A program made the translations under genes and the position numbers. This document shows, one piece after another, positions 1-11,269 of a stretch of 64,000 bases of DNA (positions are counted from its first letter, which is position 1; each line of letters opens with the position of its first letter). The notes under the pieces were generated by a model, which saw nothing but the letters and a program-made list of their open reading frames with translations, made no database searches and was not told where the DNA came from. The stretch covers positions 334,279,215-334,343,214 of the forward strand of contig JAUPFV010000002.1 of NCBI GenBank assembly GCA_036936605.1, written 5' to 3'. This stretch comes from Limnanthes douglasii subsp. nivea. Taxonomy: Eukaryota; Streptophyta; Magnoliopsida; Brassicales; Limnanthaceae.

Positions 1-3000
1 TGAAGACATGTGAAAGGCTAAATATAAATTGAAGCGTTTATTTTATAGGTGACATATTATCTAAATATGTATGTGTGTTTGTCCAAATTTATGTTGTTGT
101 CGTTGTGGATTTTTGTAACCTAAAATTGTCCATGTCAAAATAATTATGTTTGTTTATTTATAAATTAATCTAAATTGTTAGAATTAAATTAAAAGTCATA
201 GTTTATTTCATGTTTATTTACAAATCAATGCATTTTTCATTTGAAGTTTGTTGTGCTAAAATCACCATTAAACTCTAACTTTTGTTTTTCTCATTTCTTA
301 AAATTCCATTTGTATCTTTATCTCGTCTTTACCGACTTCAGTTTTATGCTATATCATTATAGTTTTGCTCGCTTTCTTTATAAAATAGGATATTAAAAAA
401 CAAAAACCCAATTATATATCACGAAGGCGGCGAGTTAGATAATGACGACCCTAACGATCTGAAAAAAGGTGTCGATGGAGATAAAGTTCTTCTAAACCCT
501 TAGATGTCGAACTTCTCTTATCAATAATTCCTCTTAACATTGTTCTTAAAGTTGATGATACATTTGCTAGTTATTTGCTAGCAATAGTTCCATCTAAAGA
601 ACGATATGTAACATTTGTTAATAGTGTGTTTGAAGAGGTTGATACATTTAATGTTATTAATTAGAGCATGAGTATATACGTCTATCTTTTATTGTTAATT
701 AAAATAGACTGGATAATCCCAAAGGGCGTCACTATTCGATTTCAATAAATAAATGAGATCTTGTTATATGTTAAGAAATATAAAGTAGTCGTTTTTACAC
801 ACATCCTTGATATGAGTGTTAAGTTTTCATTATGCCCAGATATGTTGAATTGTTTTAGAGAAATTTGTATTTTTCCAAGCAAGTTGGTGCTAAATGCTTG
901 GAGTTATTGATGGCAAGCCTCATCCTTGCTCAAAAATTTTACGGGTCTTATAACATAGCAATTTTTAGCATGAAATAATATTATAGGTTGGAAATATAAT
1001 ATATTATTTTTATTCGTTATAAATAGTGCTGTCAAAACTTTGAATGATCTTATTTACTGCAATAAAATATGGAAGAGTTAATTTATGTATATATCAGGTT
1101 GTTAAAAACCATGTGTTAAGGAACATATTATCATTTAATCTTCAGATTTGGCAGTCGAAATGTAACCATACTATTGTACTTATAATATATACCGTAATGT
1201 CTTTATGTGTATAAAATTTATCCTCATTTGACTTATATAAGGCACTATGAATCTCAGTATTTCTCTTATTGTTTATCGTGTACCTTGCTTCTTACTTTAA
1301 AATCAGAAAAACTAAGACTTTCTATATTTAGCTAAATCACGCAACAACCGCTTCATACTTCTCTTCCATTATATAAAACCAATGATGAGTAATTTGAACA
1401 TCCAGACTAACAATAACAACTTACAGTTTGTTTCTGAGAAAAACTAAACATAAACGACACTGTAACCGTAATATGTGTACGACTGTACATTGTCATAGAT
1501 AATAGCACCATAAATACTGACATACCTTGTACTATTCTTGTTATCTCCCAAACATGTAAGATCAACAACTACTTGATCCATGGTTGAGATTAATTCACCA
1601 ATTTCATATTCTTCAACATATTAGGTAATCGGTTTTTTCTGTAAACACTTAGGTATATTCAAAATCCTCTAGCTACATGTTCATATACCACGGTCCAACA
1701 GGTAATGATCATGCACCATGTCTTCAGCATAATATAATACTTGTCTTCAACTAACCTCACCTTAAAGTTCCAATAGATATTTTTACACCTACGTCATGGG
1801 TTGAGCATCTGGTCACATATATATTCAGCAGCTACAACTCTTAAGTTCTTGACTAACCCAACTCTTCGACCCTTAAGTATTCGAATGAGTTTCAATAGTC
1901 ACTTTTAGTTTACATCTAAAAACAATCCACTTAGGCTTATAGTGACTCTAATATTCATTAATATAATGCTTTAACTACTTAATAGATATGTTCAATTTAC
2001 TTACCTTCAAGACTCGTGCAAGTCTCATACAGTTTGTGAACATTGAAATTTGTAAAATCTTAATTGGAGCATTTAAAGGGTTTTCAACACTTGCCTCTTT
2101 GCCACATTCACTTGCTATTTTTCCACCATGTCTCAGATGAATTGCAGCTTGATTATATACATGCAATCTCACCCAACCATCATTTCAACCACATAGTTTT
2201 ATTCATTAATTCAATATCAACCATGTACTCGACTTTCATACATGACAAGATAATGACCGTTTTAAATAAATGATTTCCAACTAACCACTACCCCAAAACA
2301 CATTAAATAATAACTTGAAGTTGATTTATTTGTGTCAAAGGAGCATGTACAATCAAAGTCAACATTAACATCTCATGAGCCTTATACTTTTGATTACAAC
2401 ACAACCCATCTGCTACCGAACCCCTTCAAGTATCTCATGAGTTATTTAAGGGCTTGATAGTGAGGCTTCCCCGAATTTGCTATAAATCTGCTCAAAATAC
2501 TAATATAGTAGATAAGATTAAGTCTCATGCATATCATTGCGTACATAATGTTTATATTGATGTTATGATAAGGTATCTCATGCACGGTCTTCTTATCTTT
2601 TACTTTGGTTGGTTTTTTAGTGGTACTGTGTTTGAAATAGACACAAATGAGAGTTCTAACCTCTTTAATTTTAAACATACTAAACTTTGTAAAATACATG
2701 GGAAGACAACCGAACAATTCATGAATGACATAAATCAGTATTGGTCTTAAGATTATTCTCAATATCAAGATAGAAATTATAATTCTAACTTAAACAGTCT
2801 AAGTAACGTTTTCAAATACGAGTCATGCGTAAAATATTAATTAATTTTATTGAGTAACTTCAAAATTTGAATAGTATAAAATTATTTATGATGATTAAGT
2901 TACTTAGACACACTATGCGGCATTTAAATATATTGTTTACCTCTTACATATGCACATTAATATGTATTAGCAGACAAGTTTTCCATAAAACTTACAGTGT

Positions 3001-5262
3001 CCTAGCCACATTATTCTATAAATTATTGCATATATGTATTGAATAAATTCACTATGAGCATATGCACATTAATTCAATATATAAACCATCTTCATCTTAA
3101 AATTATTGGATGTAAGTCTCAAAGCATGGTTAAGGTTCTTAATAAGATAATATAGACAATATGCATGGTAACAATGAATGAACATTTTTTTAAGACAACA
3201 ATAACTATATATATATATATGACGATCATATAAAGTTTTGATTTAAAGATTAGGTAAATGAGGCGTTAATAAAACCAAAATCTATAGCTAATTATCCTCA
3301 TCTCCAACTATAAAAACAACAGACGATACAAATTTCCATAAGGTATGCTACAAATTTATTATTTGTTTCAAGTAATTGACACTATTTTTTAAGTAAAAAT
3401 AATTAATATTTACAAGTAGTTAACACTAATTAACACCAGCTTAAAAACCCTACCATACACCTTGAATCCCTTCAACTTATATATTAGTAGCAAGATGTTT
3501 ATTCTTAGGACTCAAAAAGCTAACACCTTAACTAGTTTGTCCACTTGGTAAATTATTATCCACTACCAAAGCAATATCCTTTCAATAATTTTAATGTAAT
3601 TAATTTGAAATTTTATGTGATCACTCATTGCAACCATAAAATTTAAATCATGATTGTTACATAAAAACAGTTCTTAAAATCACCACAAAAATAACTAAAA
3701 CTAAACAACCCCTAACCATCCAATCAAACTTACTTGGTGCGAAATCAATCACACTTCCATTAAAAATAAGAATATTAACTAGACGAACTGCAACTTTATC
3801 ATTTTATTTACATATAACCAACTAATATGAATATATTGCACATATATAAAAAAATATTTAAATAAATACTATTTTTCGCAAGAAGAGCTAATATAAAAAA
3901 TAATCATTTTCACACTTAAATTGAACTATTTTTTGGAAGTATAAAACATTATATTTTATGCAAATATAGAAATTTGTTGTTCCTAGTAGATGTGAATTAT
4001 TCTCCTTAGTATAAAACATCATTTTCACAAAGAAAAAAAAGCACTTATTTTTACAACTACATATACAATTACAACAAAAATCTATTTTTCACGAAATAAA
4101 TAATTGCAGAGCCCACTATTATAGTTTTCTCACAACTTTTACACGAAGGTAGACTCGAATCGTATATAGATTTATATGATTTCTATATATCAAAAGTAGA
4201 AAACAAATAGAATTATAAAATACTTATCACCGACGAATGAAGTAGATGGAGAAAACGAATATAACTAGATAAATTACTAAGTGACAAAGACAATTGATAT
4301 AGAAAAAAAATATAGTTCTTAAACCTAAAAACAAAGATAGCATGGTATTTTATATAATTCAAGTATTGAATGGTAATAGTGATTTAACGCTAGTAGTAGA
4401 TGCTTTTTGGGTATTTGTTGGTAAATAAGTTTGGTTTTGGGTATTTAGTGGTACTTTTCGTACGTTATATTACAATTTTAAGATTTATGATGTACTTTGC
4501 ATTTACTTTCTTATTTTACTACTAAAAATATAACCAACTATAATTTTTTTATAATTTTGTATATCCCAAACCAAACAATACTTAGTCATATATGATATCT
4601 CACTATTATAATAATTTGAGGATTTTGTAGTTTAAAGCCTTCGTGTGATGAAGTTTGGTCCATACTCCTATAACGACCAATTTCAAAACTTTGGTTCGTA
4701 CCCTGTGTTATTCGAGCTAACAATAAGTTTATATTTACACAGGTGAGCTCAATATTTAAAGCATCAAGGGTATCATCGCTAAAAAAATTAGAGTGGTTCA
4801 AAGACAAACATAATAACGAGAGGTTAAACAATTATAAATACCAAAATAGATTTTATATATAATATGTAAATTATAAGAGAAGTACATTCACCATTATTGT
4901 TTTATTTAATTATTAATAGTACTCATTATTTTATTATTTTGATGTATTATGAAGGATACTTATACAGATAAAATAAATAATAAATTACTTCGAGAAAACG
5001 TACTAGTTACTCTAACAACGATAAAATATAATTTTTCTTTTATTTTCAATTGACATTTTGGTTGACAAAAGAATTTTAATAGGGAATAAGTGAAGGAAAT
5101 ACCTAAACATTCTCTTTACAATTATATTTTGGATATGAGTAACTAGTTCGAGCAAGGACAACGAAAACCACTCTAAGATATTATTTCCAAACATAGGTTC
5201 GATAGTGTGACAGAACACCAACCATACTCGTTTTTTTGTTACCGTAAAAGATAACTATTTCT
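1..5262. other. AT-rich intergenic DNA, no recognisable gene
   Basis: No coding family, RNA gene or complete mobile element can be recognised here. Open frames are short (up to 108 aa), occur on both strands over the same bases (for example 2,442-2,768) and match no family I know. The minus-strand frame at 4,586-4,831 (81 aa) is also unidentified. Short TA runs occur (about 3,207-3,222). The stretch probably consists of decayed repeats, but that is inference. Confidence 0.6.
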
Positions 5263-5367
5263 CAGACCCGCACATTATATCAAACTCGATGAATTTTCGA
5301 GTAAATTTATCAGATTTCTCATACCCATATATTATATCAAACTCGATCACCTTCCGAGTATATTTAT
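5263..5367. repeat. Two-copy short tandem repeat
   Basis: Two adjacent related units occupy 5,263-5,310 and 5,311-5,367. Both start with CAGA, share ATTATATCAAACTCGAT and end in GAGTA..TTTAT. The second unit is about 9 bases longer. A third start (CAGATCC) follows at once, so the array may run on in diverged form. No function can be assigned. Confidence 0.6.
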
Positions 5368-5718
5368 CAGATCCGGACGCAGCTGTTGCTCTGCGACAAT
5401 ACGGACTCGACCCGCTCCTACCCACCTCGGAGCACCATAACATGTCGAAAATTTGGTTTCAAAATGGTAGTTAAACTACTAAGAAGTGTGTCGTACTTCT
5501 CCCTCATTTGCAGACTAATAGAGAATTAATGAGTGTCATAGATGTAATTTAGTCGATTTTTAATTTATAAAAAACTAAATTGATAAATATATGAAACTTT
5601 TATTATTTTAGAACATGTTTAAATATATATTAAAAACATGTGTTCCTCGATATTTAAAACAAATAGATCCATCTAAAAAATCAAATCCAATTGGTTAAAA
5701 ATAATAATCAAATACATT

Positions 5719-6060
5719 TTTACAGGGAAAATCATTCTTGCGATTAAACCAAAGTAATGATCAATAATTATAAAAGAATAACAATGGAAAGTATTTAATC
5801 TTATAACATATATTTATCTTTTTTTTAAATTGGATCATTTACACTTGGGCTCTCTTCCTGATTATACCTCTTGTCAAATTTCACTTTTATATTTTCCTAA
5901 TAATCGTTATCATTTGGACAATATTAATTGTACCTTTAATATCAGTCATGTTCGTAATACTTATATAAACATGTTCTAAATAGCACACATATTGTTAATT
6001 TTGTCATTTCATCATAATAATTAGCTTGGTCGTAAAGTTTGGATGCTCAATTAATGCCTC
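5719..6060 (-). repeat. Left (3') LTR of element A, diverged
   Basis: This aligns by eye with 12,886-13,220. Shared landmarks in order are GGAAAATCATT, AGTAATGA-CAATAAT, TATTTAAT, TTTACACTTG, TCGGTCATGTTC (with one change) and TGGATGCTC-GTTA-TGC. The right-hand limit is uncertain: homology to the other copy stops at about 6,057, because that copy is cut off at 13,220. The LTR may therefore extend further right and include the minisatellite at 6,140. Confidence 0.65.
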
Positions 6061-6139
6061 CATCGGGCACAACATTATCAAGTAAAGTATTTTTATCGTT
6101 TTGGAAATCATTGTTCTCCTCGTGTTGTTCTTATTTTGC

Positions 6140-6355
6140 CCATCTCGTCTATGTTTATCTCATATAGATGGTTTCCTCATATCGTCTGTGTTTGTCCCAC
6201 ATAGATGGTTGTCTCATCTCATCCATGTTTATCTCATACTGTCTCGTCTTGTTTATATTTATCTAGTATAGATGGTTGTCTCGTCTCATCTATGTTTATC
6301 TTTCATAGAGAGTTGTCTCGTCTTGTTTATGTTTATATTACGTAGATGATTGACT
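6140..6355. repeat. 37-bp minisatellite, six imperfect copies
   Basis: Six units with a period near 37 bp begin at about 6,140, 6,177, 6,214, 6,244, 6,281 and 6,318. The consensus alternates TCGTCT-GTTTATGTTTATCT with CATAGATGGTTGTC. The third unit is shortened to about 30 bp. There are no unique spacers between conserved repeats and the context is a eukaryotic retroelement, so this is a minisatellite and not a CRISPR array. It lies in or just inside the left LTR region of element A. Confidence 0.75.
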
Positions 6356-6881
6356 CGCATTACCTGCAAGCTATTTAGTTAGTTTTCATCGTATCTTACC
6401 TCGTCATTATAAGGAGTATACCCTACTCATAGTGTATTTCCTTATCAGGATTCTCCCTAGTCATTAAGGTAATTAGTTGTGTTTGCTCTTTTAAAAATAA
6501 TTCCTTAAATGACTATCAATAATTTGTATGAGGTAAGCAATGAATACAAAACAGAAATATACATAAATATATTATAATAATCTTATATTATTAAAATGGT
6601 TCATCTACATGTAACGCATCATGGGTATGTCATGTTGTCGTCGATACATGGAGGTTATACTGTTACCCATAACTCTTTTTCTGTTAACATGTTTGGCATA
6701 CGTATGCACTTGTCAATATTGGGTCGTGTTATTTTCTTAGTATTATAATAAGGTGACTTATCTTAATCTTAGATGATAATTAAATCCAATGGTGTAGATC
6801 GATTTGGAACCAGTACGTGTATAAAAGGATTCAACTTTATATTTTAAGTGTAAGCAACTATTTATGAGATTCAAAGGCTTC

Positions 6882-7328
6882 ACTGCTGATGAGTCCGAAT
6901 TCAGCATGCTCCCCGGACATGGACAGATCAGTCCAAGGCCTCCGGACCGGACAGATCGGATAGATCACATGGACCGGACAGATCACTTTGAACACTATGA
7001 CCATAGGACTGTTCGAACTATGACAAAAGTACTAAAAAAACCTAAACACTTCTTGACTAAGCTACTTGCTCTCCTGCTTAGAGCTCATGGGTCTTTGAAC
7101 ATGACCCGAGTCCATTAAACATGACCCGAAAGCCCATAAAGGCCCAAACATCAGGGTATAAATACCCAACCACCTGCATTAACTATAGGTAATGAAAATT
7201 AACTGCTACCAAGTTGCTTAATTATCTTTCTACTCTCTACTTTAAACTCTTAACACCCACATACTTCCTTAAAACACCAACTGAAATTACTAGCCTACCC
7301 TCAGGTAATTATTATCCACACCAACTGC
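6882..7328 (+). mobile_element. Solo LTR of the element D family, with 5-bp TSD
   Basis: The LTR itself spans 6,887-7,323. It begins TGATGAGTCC and ends TTATCCACACCA, matching the LTR ends of element D read on its coding strand (TGATGAGTC to TTATCCACATCA). Internal landmarks are also shared: ATGGGTCTTTGAA, a tract of ATGACCCGA-like words, and the promoter-like GGGTATAAATACCCAACCAC (in D, GGGTATAAATATCCAACCAC). It is flanked on both sides by ACTGC (6,882-6,886 and 7,324-7,328), a perfect target-site duplication. No internal region follows, so this is a product of LTR-LTR recombination. The 84-aa frame at 6,864-7,118 lies across it and is not a gene. Confidence 0.88.
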
Positions 7329-7374
7329 AACTTTATCAATAAATCTTGGAATTTTTTGTCATCACAATAATGTT

Positions 7375-7575
7375 AGGTGCGACCAAAGTCCCACATCCCA
7401 CATTGATTAAACATGGAAAGAAATATCAGTATATAAGTTAAGAATACATCTCCATTAGTGTGAGGCCTTTTGGATGTGGACCAAAAGCAAAGTCGTGCAG
7501 GCCAGTGGGCCCTAAGCGGACAATATCACACTAGTGTGGAGATCGGAGTATTCTTACTTATATACAAACGTGTAC
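7375..7575. repeat. Dispersed plant repeat (AAGTCCCACAT... GCGGACAATATC type)
   Basis: The segment has the hallmarks of a repeat seen widely in eudicot genomes: AAAGTCCCACATCCCACATT at the left, GTGAGGCCTTTTGG in the middle, and GGGCCCTAAGCGGACAATATC before GTGTGGAGATCGGAG at the right. I recall such sequences scattered in intergenic DNA of several plant families, but cannot name a curated family. It holds no open frame. Its position between a solo LTR and a tandem duplication suggests it is an independent insertion. Confidence 0.6.
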
Positions 7576-7588
7576 GTATTATAACAAA

Positions 7589-8090
7589 TCTCTTTTCTAA
7601 AACTTGTTAGACTAAAGAGTAGTTTGAATTATTGGTTGATTTAGGTGTTTCGGTCGCGATTGCATTATCAGTGGTTGGATCTTAACTTGATTAAAATTAA
7701 TGAGGTCCCAACAATGAAATTAAGAGAAATAATCTTAAAACCTCTTTCATAGTTAAGTTCTAGAAAACCTAAAAAAACAATTTTGGAAAATATGTTAAAA
7801 ATCTCTCTTATTTAAACGCATAAACGGCTCATAATAGTAGAAGTCTCTTTTCTAAAACTTGTTAGACTAAAGGGTAGTTTGAATTATTGGTTGATTTAGG
7901 TGTTTCGGTCGCGATTGCATTATCAGTGGTTGGATCTTAACTTGATTAAAATAAATGAGGTCCCAACAATGAAATTAAGAGAAATAATCTTAAAACCTCT
8001 TTCATAGTTAAGTTTTAGAAAACCTAAAAAAACAATTTTGGAAAATATGTTAAAAATCTCTCTTATTTAAACGCATAAACGGCTCATAAT
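7589..8090. repeat. 247-bp near-identical tandem duplication
   Basis: Copy 1 is 7,589-7,835 and copy 2 is 7,844-8,090, separated by 8 bases. By eye they differ at about three positions (GAGTAG/GGGTAG, AATTAA/AATAAA, TTCTAG/TTTTAG). The unit begins TCTCTTTTCTAAAACTTG and ends ACGGCTCATAAT. Near-identity shows a recent event, in contrast to the old elements around it. No coding potential was seen. Confidence 0.93.
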
Positions 8091-8756
8091 CGGGCCGAAG
8101 AAAAAAGTGAAAGTTGCCACAACTATCATTCGCTGGTAAACTAGGTGGAATGAAGAGAATTCGTAAACCAATTCTTCGATCAGTTGGTTGTTAATTACAA
8201 TCAAATGTCAGAGGAAAAATATCAAACTGCTTGACGTAGGAGAGTTGTCTCACCAAAGTAGATAGGGTGAGACTTGATTTTAGACAATCATTTTTTATCT
8301 GAGAGCTTCGGTTACCCTTTCACCCTTATATACAATGTTTCTTTAGATTCGTTCGTTCAGTCCGACCCAATTGACCGTGAATAGCTGCTGCATGATGCTC
8401 AAGATTATGTTAAGCTCAAGGGTACTAAAGATATTTATTAGTTTGACATTTTTTTGCTGAAATTGAAGTGTATAAAAAAGCCAAAAATCCTTTCTAGTAC
8501 ATATCTGCTTGGAATAGAAATATGATTGTAATTATTCTTTCATTTGACCATAATTGAAAAAACTTGTTTGTTTTCGTCTGGGTAAATGGGAATACCCAGG
8601 CGCTGCAGAATATAGGCAACTATAGCGTATATGAATGCAAAAACGTAAGAGAAGGTTTGAGCAATTTTTTTAGGATATATTGATATATGTTTGCTCGTAT
8701 TAAAAAATCTATAATATGTTGAATGTGGATGCAGAGATTCGGGACATTACCATCAG
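8091..8756. other. Unassigned spacer
   Basis: No coding family or repeat structure was recognised. The stretch lies inside the span of element A where its RNase H and integrase would be expected. It shows no motif of either domain on the minus strand. Confidence 0.5.
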
Positions 8757-9305
8757 TTGTGGAATAAGGTTTACGAGGGAGAGGAGATTAACCTATTAAC
8801 GAAGTTGGACGCCGCTGCTTATTCGACTTGGTTCCTAAAATTTCATTCCCTCCTTACTCAGAGAAATTTTTTGTTAGCGGGTTTATGGATGATACCAAAG
8901 TTAATGATAAAAGATGAAGAAGAGGTCAAATTAGTTGTAATTAAAGAGGTGGCCAACTCCGGTGATATTAAAAGTTTGTTGTTGCAGCATATATATAACC
9001 ATGATAAATCATTGATCAAGTTGGACATCCTCAATAAGAGGGAAGGAAAAAAAATTGATAATGGTATCCATATTAAAGGGAAAACGATGAGAATTGGTCA
9101 CGGTGTAGGTGTTGGAAATAACCGAGGGAAAACGATCCCAACAAAGAATAAAAATAAAGATATCTCAAGCGACGTTAAATCGGTTATGAATAACAAAGTG
9201 TCTAGAAATTCTGAAGTTGATCGGGAACATCATAGAAATAAATATAGTAGTGTGGTTAAGTCGTTGTTACCCAAAAACGATAAAGATACTTATCAAGCTG
9301 AGTAA
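8757..9305 (+). CDS. Unidentified 182-aa open frame
   Basis: This is the longest frame in the first 28 kb (182 codons), but its assigned start is not ATG (the DNA at 8,757 reads TTGTGGAATAAGG), so no start is secure. The N-terminal part contains the segment LDAAAYSTWFLKFHSLL, faintly like the gag region of copia elements. The C-terminal two thirds are Lys/Asn/Arg-rich and basic, as in nucleic-acid-binding gag tails, but no CCHC knuckle is visible. It lies opposite in strand to element A. It could be a gag remnant of an inserted copia element or a chance frame. I do not assign a function. Confidence 0.3.
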   Translation: MWNKVYEGEEINLLTKLDAAAYSTWFLKFHSLLTQRNFLLAGLWMIPKLMIKDEEEVKLVVIKEVANSGDIKSLLLQHIYNHDKSLIKLDILNKREGKKIDNGIHIKGKTMRIGHGVGVGNNRGKTIPTKNKNKDISSDVKSVMNNKVSRNSEVDREHHRNKYSSVVKSLLPKNDKDTYQAE

Positions 9306-9689
9306 TCTCTTCTTGAGGTCTCATATTCATAGAGAGGTCGCATATTGATGAAAAAGGGTGTCATTGTGTCTCGTAAGATAAAATTGGTCAACAAAGCCTT
9401 TATGATAAGGAAAACTTCCCCCTCATGGAGTAAATTTGCAACTCCAACACCACTTGGATAATAATGAAATCTACATGCTCCAAACACTAGGGATATAGTC
9501 AATAATGGATTTTGAAATAATGGAGGAATTTAAACCCGACCCAGTGGTGTTCGGTTTGGTCAGAGGTTTGAATACCAAATTTTTGAAATATAAACGCGCT
9601 TATGCATCCTCTCGATTTTAGTGTGAGAAGTTGATCAAGGATAAAGTATAAGTAAATTGTGCACTAGCAGCAGTTGATGCTGAGAGGGG

Positions 9690-10300
9690 TCCGTTAAAAT
9701 TGATGATGAATAGTTGATTACGCTTAAAGGTAACTTAATTGAGAGGGTCCGAATATGACTATGATATGATTCTTTTTTAACGATCAGCGCGTTGATATAT
9801 GCTTTCATATTGTTTATCGTGAGTTTTTCAAATATCTTGTTGACGAGTCGTTGGTATTTTGATCATGCGTTTTGTAGTCCGAACGACATAACCTTATAAC
9901 TGTATAATACTCTCTTTGTTTGAAAAGTGGTGTGGTATTTGTCACGTGTGTCCATGTGGATTTGGTTTTACCTTAAATAAGAATACATGAAAGAAAGGAA
10001 TTTACTACATGGGCTCGTGTTGACCAATTGATCAACCCGAGGTTGCGTGAAGATATCTTTAGGACATGCTCGGTTAAGGTCGGTGAAATCAATTTACATC
10101 CGCTATTGTCCATTCTTTTTCTTGACTGAGGACGGGGTTAGCCATCTAAGTCGGGTATCAGCCCTCTTAATGTACCCAAGTTTAAGTAGTTTCTCAACTT
10201 CTTTTACTATGACCTTCGATTTTTTACCCGAAAAACTCGTCGCTTTTGTCGAACCAATCTAACTTGTTTTTGAATTGAGAGCTTATAGTAGATAATAGTT
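9690..10300 (-). pseudogene. Element A reverse transcriptase (Ty3/gypsy), decayed
   Basis: The minus strand encodes, with stops and shifts, the core of a Ty3/gypsy reverse transcriptase. From about 10,115 down to 10,050 it reads IDFTDLNRACPKDIF, then PRVDQLVNT, then the palm region equivalent to LSFMDAYSGYNQI (here LSFMYSY, so the first catalytic Asp is lost). Next come DKYHTTF, a segment matching SYKVMPFGLQNAG-TYQRL (the Gly codon after A is now a stop), and AYINALIVK where YIDDM is expected, so the catalytic Asp pair is also lost. These motifs in this order are diagnostic of gypsy RT. The enzyme cannot be active. Confidence 0.85.
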
Positions 10301-10879
10301 GAGCTAAACCCAAAACTTTTGTACATGTTCCACTCAAATACATATAAATTTTATTGTCATATCATCTTTAACCTACACCTGATATTCGGGTCTAGTTGAT
10401 TCATCATTTAAAAAAAATTCCTTACACCAATGTTCCAATCATTATGTCATTCATGGGGTCTTCATACTGAATTTCTTCTAGTGGGTCGTCAACCCCAAAA
10501 GTCAACTAATCATCGTTCTCCCATCGTTTGTTACCCTTTCCATTAGGTTAATTTCTATTGGGTCAATATTGCAGGATTTATGAAAATTTAATAATAATTT
10601 CTTACATTCCTCTAAATACCTTTGATGATTCCAACCGAGCTACCAACTGACTATTTCAAGAATTATCAAAAGATGCAAGAGGTTGTCTCGATAATGTGAA
10701 TCTAAAACCTTTCTACAATTGCGTGGTATGAGCTATGAGCATCGGCCATCATAAATAGTATGCTTACATCTTTTTCAATGATGTCATGCCACGGTTACCA
10801 AACGTTCTACCTCTCCAACACATCTAGACAAAAAAATTCATAGCTTACCAGCTGTCGTTCGTTAGTTTTTATGTTGTTT

Positions 10880-11010
10880 TTCAATCATTTTCTCGTAATT
10901 GCCTTTGGATATGAAGTTAACCAAGCTAACACCATCTACTAAAATACGCGCGACCATGACCCCATATATATTCAAATTGATTATTAAAGCATCCTCAAGT
11001 AGGATGACCA
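10880..11010 (-). pseudogene. Element A retropepsin-like fragment
   Basis: On the minus strand around 10,916-10,957 the frame reads MVARILVDGVSLVNFISKG, which lines up with the gypsy retropepsin signature of the form RILIDTGSSANIL. The catalytic D-T/S-G triad is degenerate (D-G-V). It lies between gag and RT, as expected for a gag-pro-pol order. The fragment is short and the call depends on this position. Confidence 0.55.
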
Positions 11011-11269
11011 TGCCACGCATGTCGTTATCATTAAGAGTAAGGTCGATTACCTGTTTCTGTAATGATGGTACGAGGTCTTATCCACCAGTTGGATCTCGAG
11101 GTCATTTTTATGTGTTTTTTCTGGAATCTAGGTCGGTTCCTAATATTGGGTTCTCTAATAGATAATGTAAAGTTATCGTTTCTTCCCATAGTTGTCCTTT
11201 ATTCTCTCATGTTCCTCTTTGGTAGATTTTTTTGTGCTTTTGTCATCCATTTGCTTACCTTTTTTCCAC

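Noticed and set aside
2442..2768. A gene (98 and 108 aa frames on opposite strands)
   Set aside because: The frames overlap on both strands, show no family features, and the plus-strand frame does not start with ATG.
6140..6355. CRISPR-like repeat array
   Set aside because: Units are contiguous and diverged, without unique spacers, and the context is a eukaryotic retroelement.
7589..8090. LTR pair of a very small element
   Set aside because: The copies are separated by only 8 bases with no PBS, PPT or internal region, so a tandem duplication fits better.
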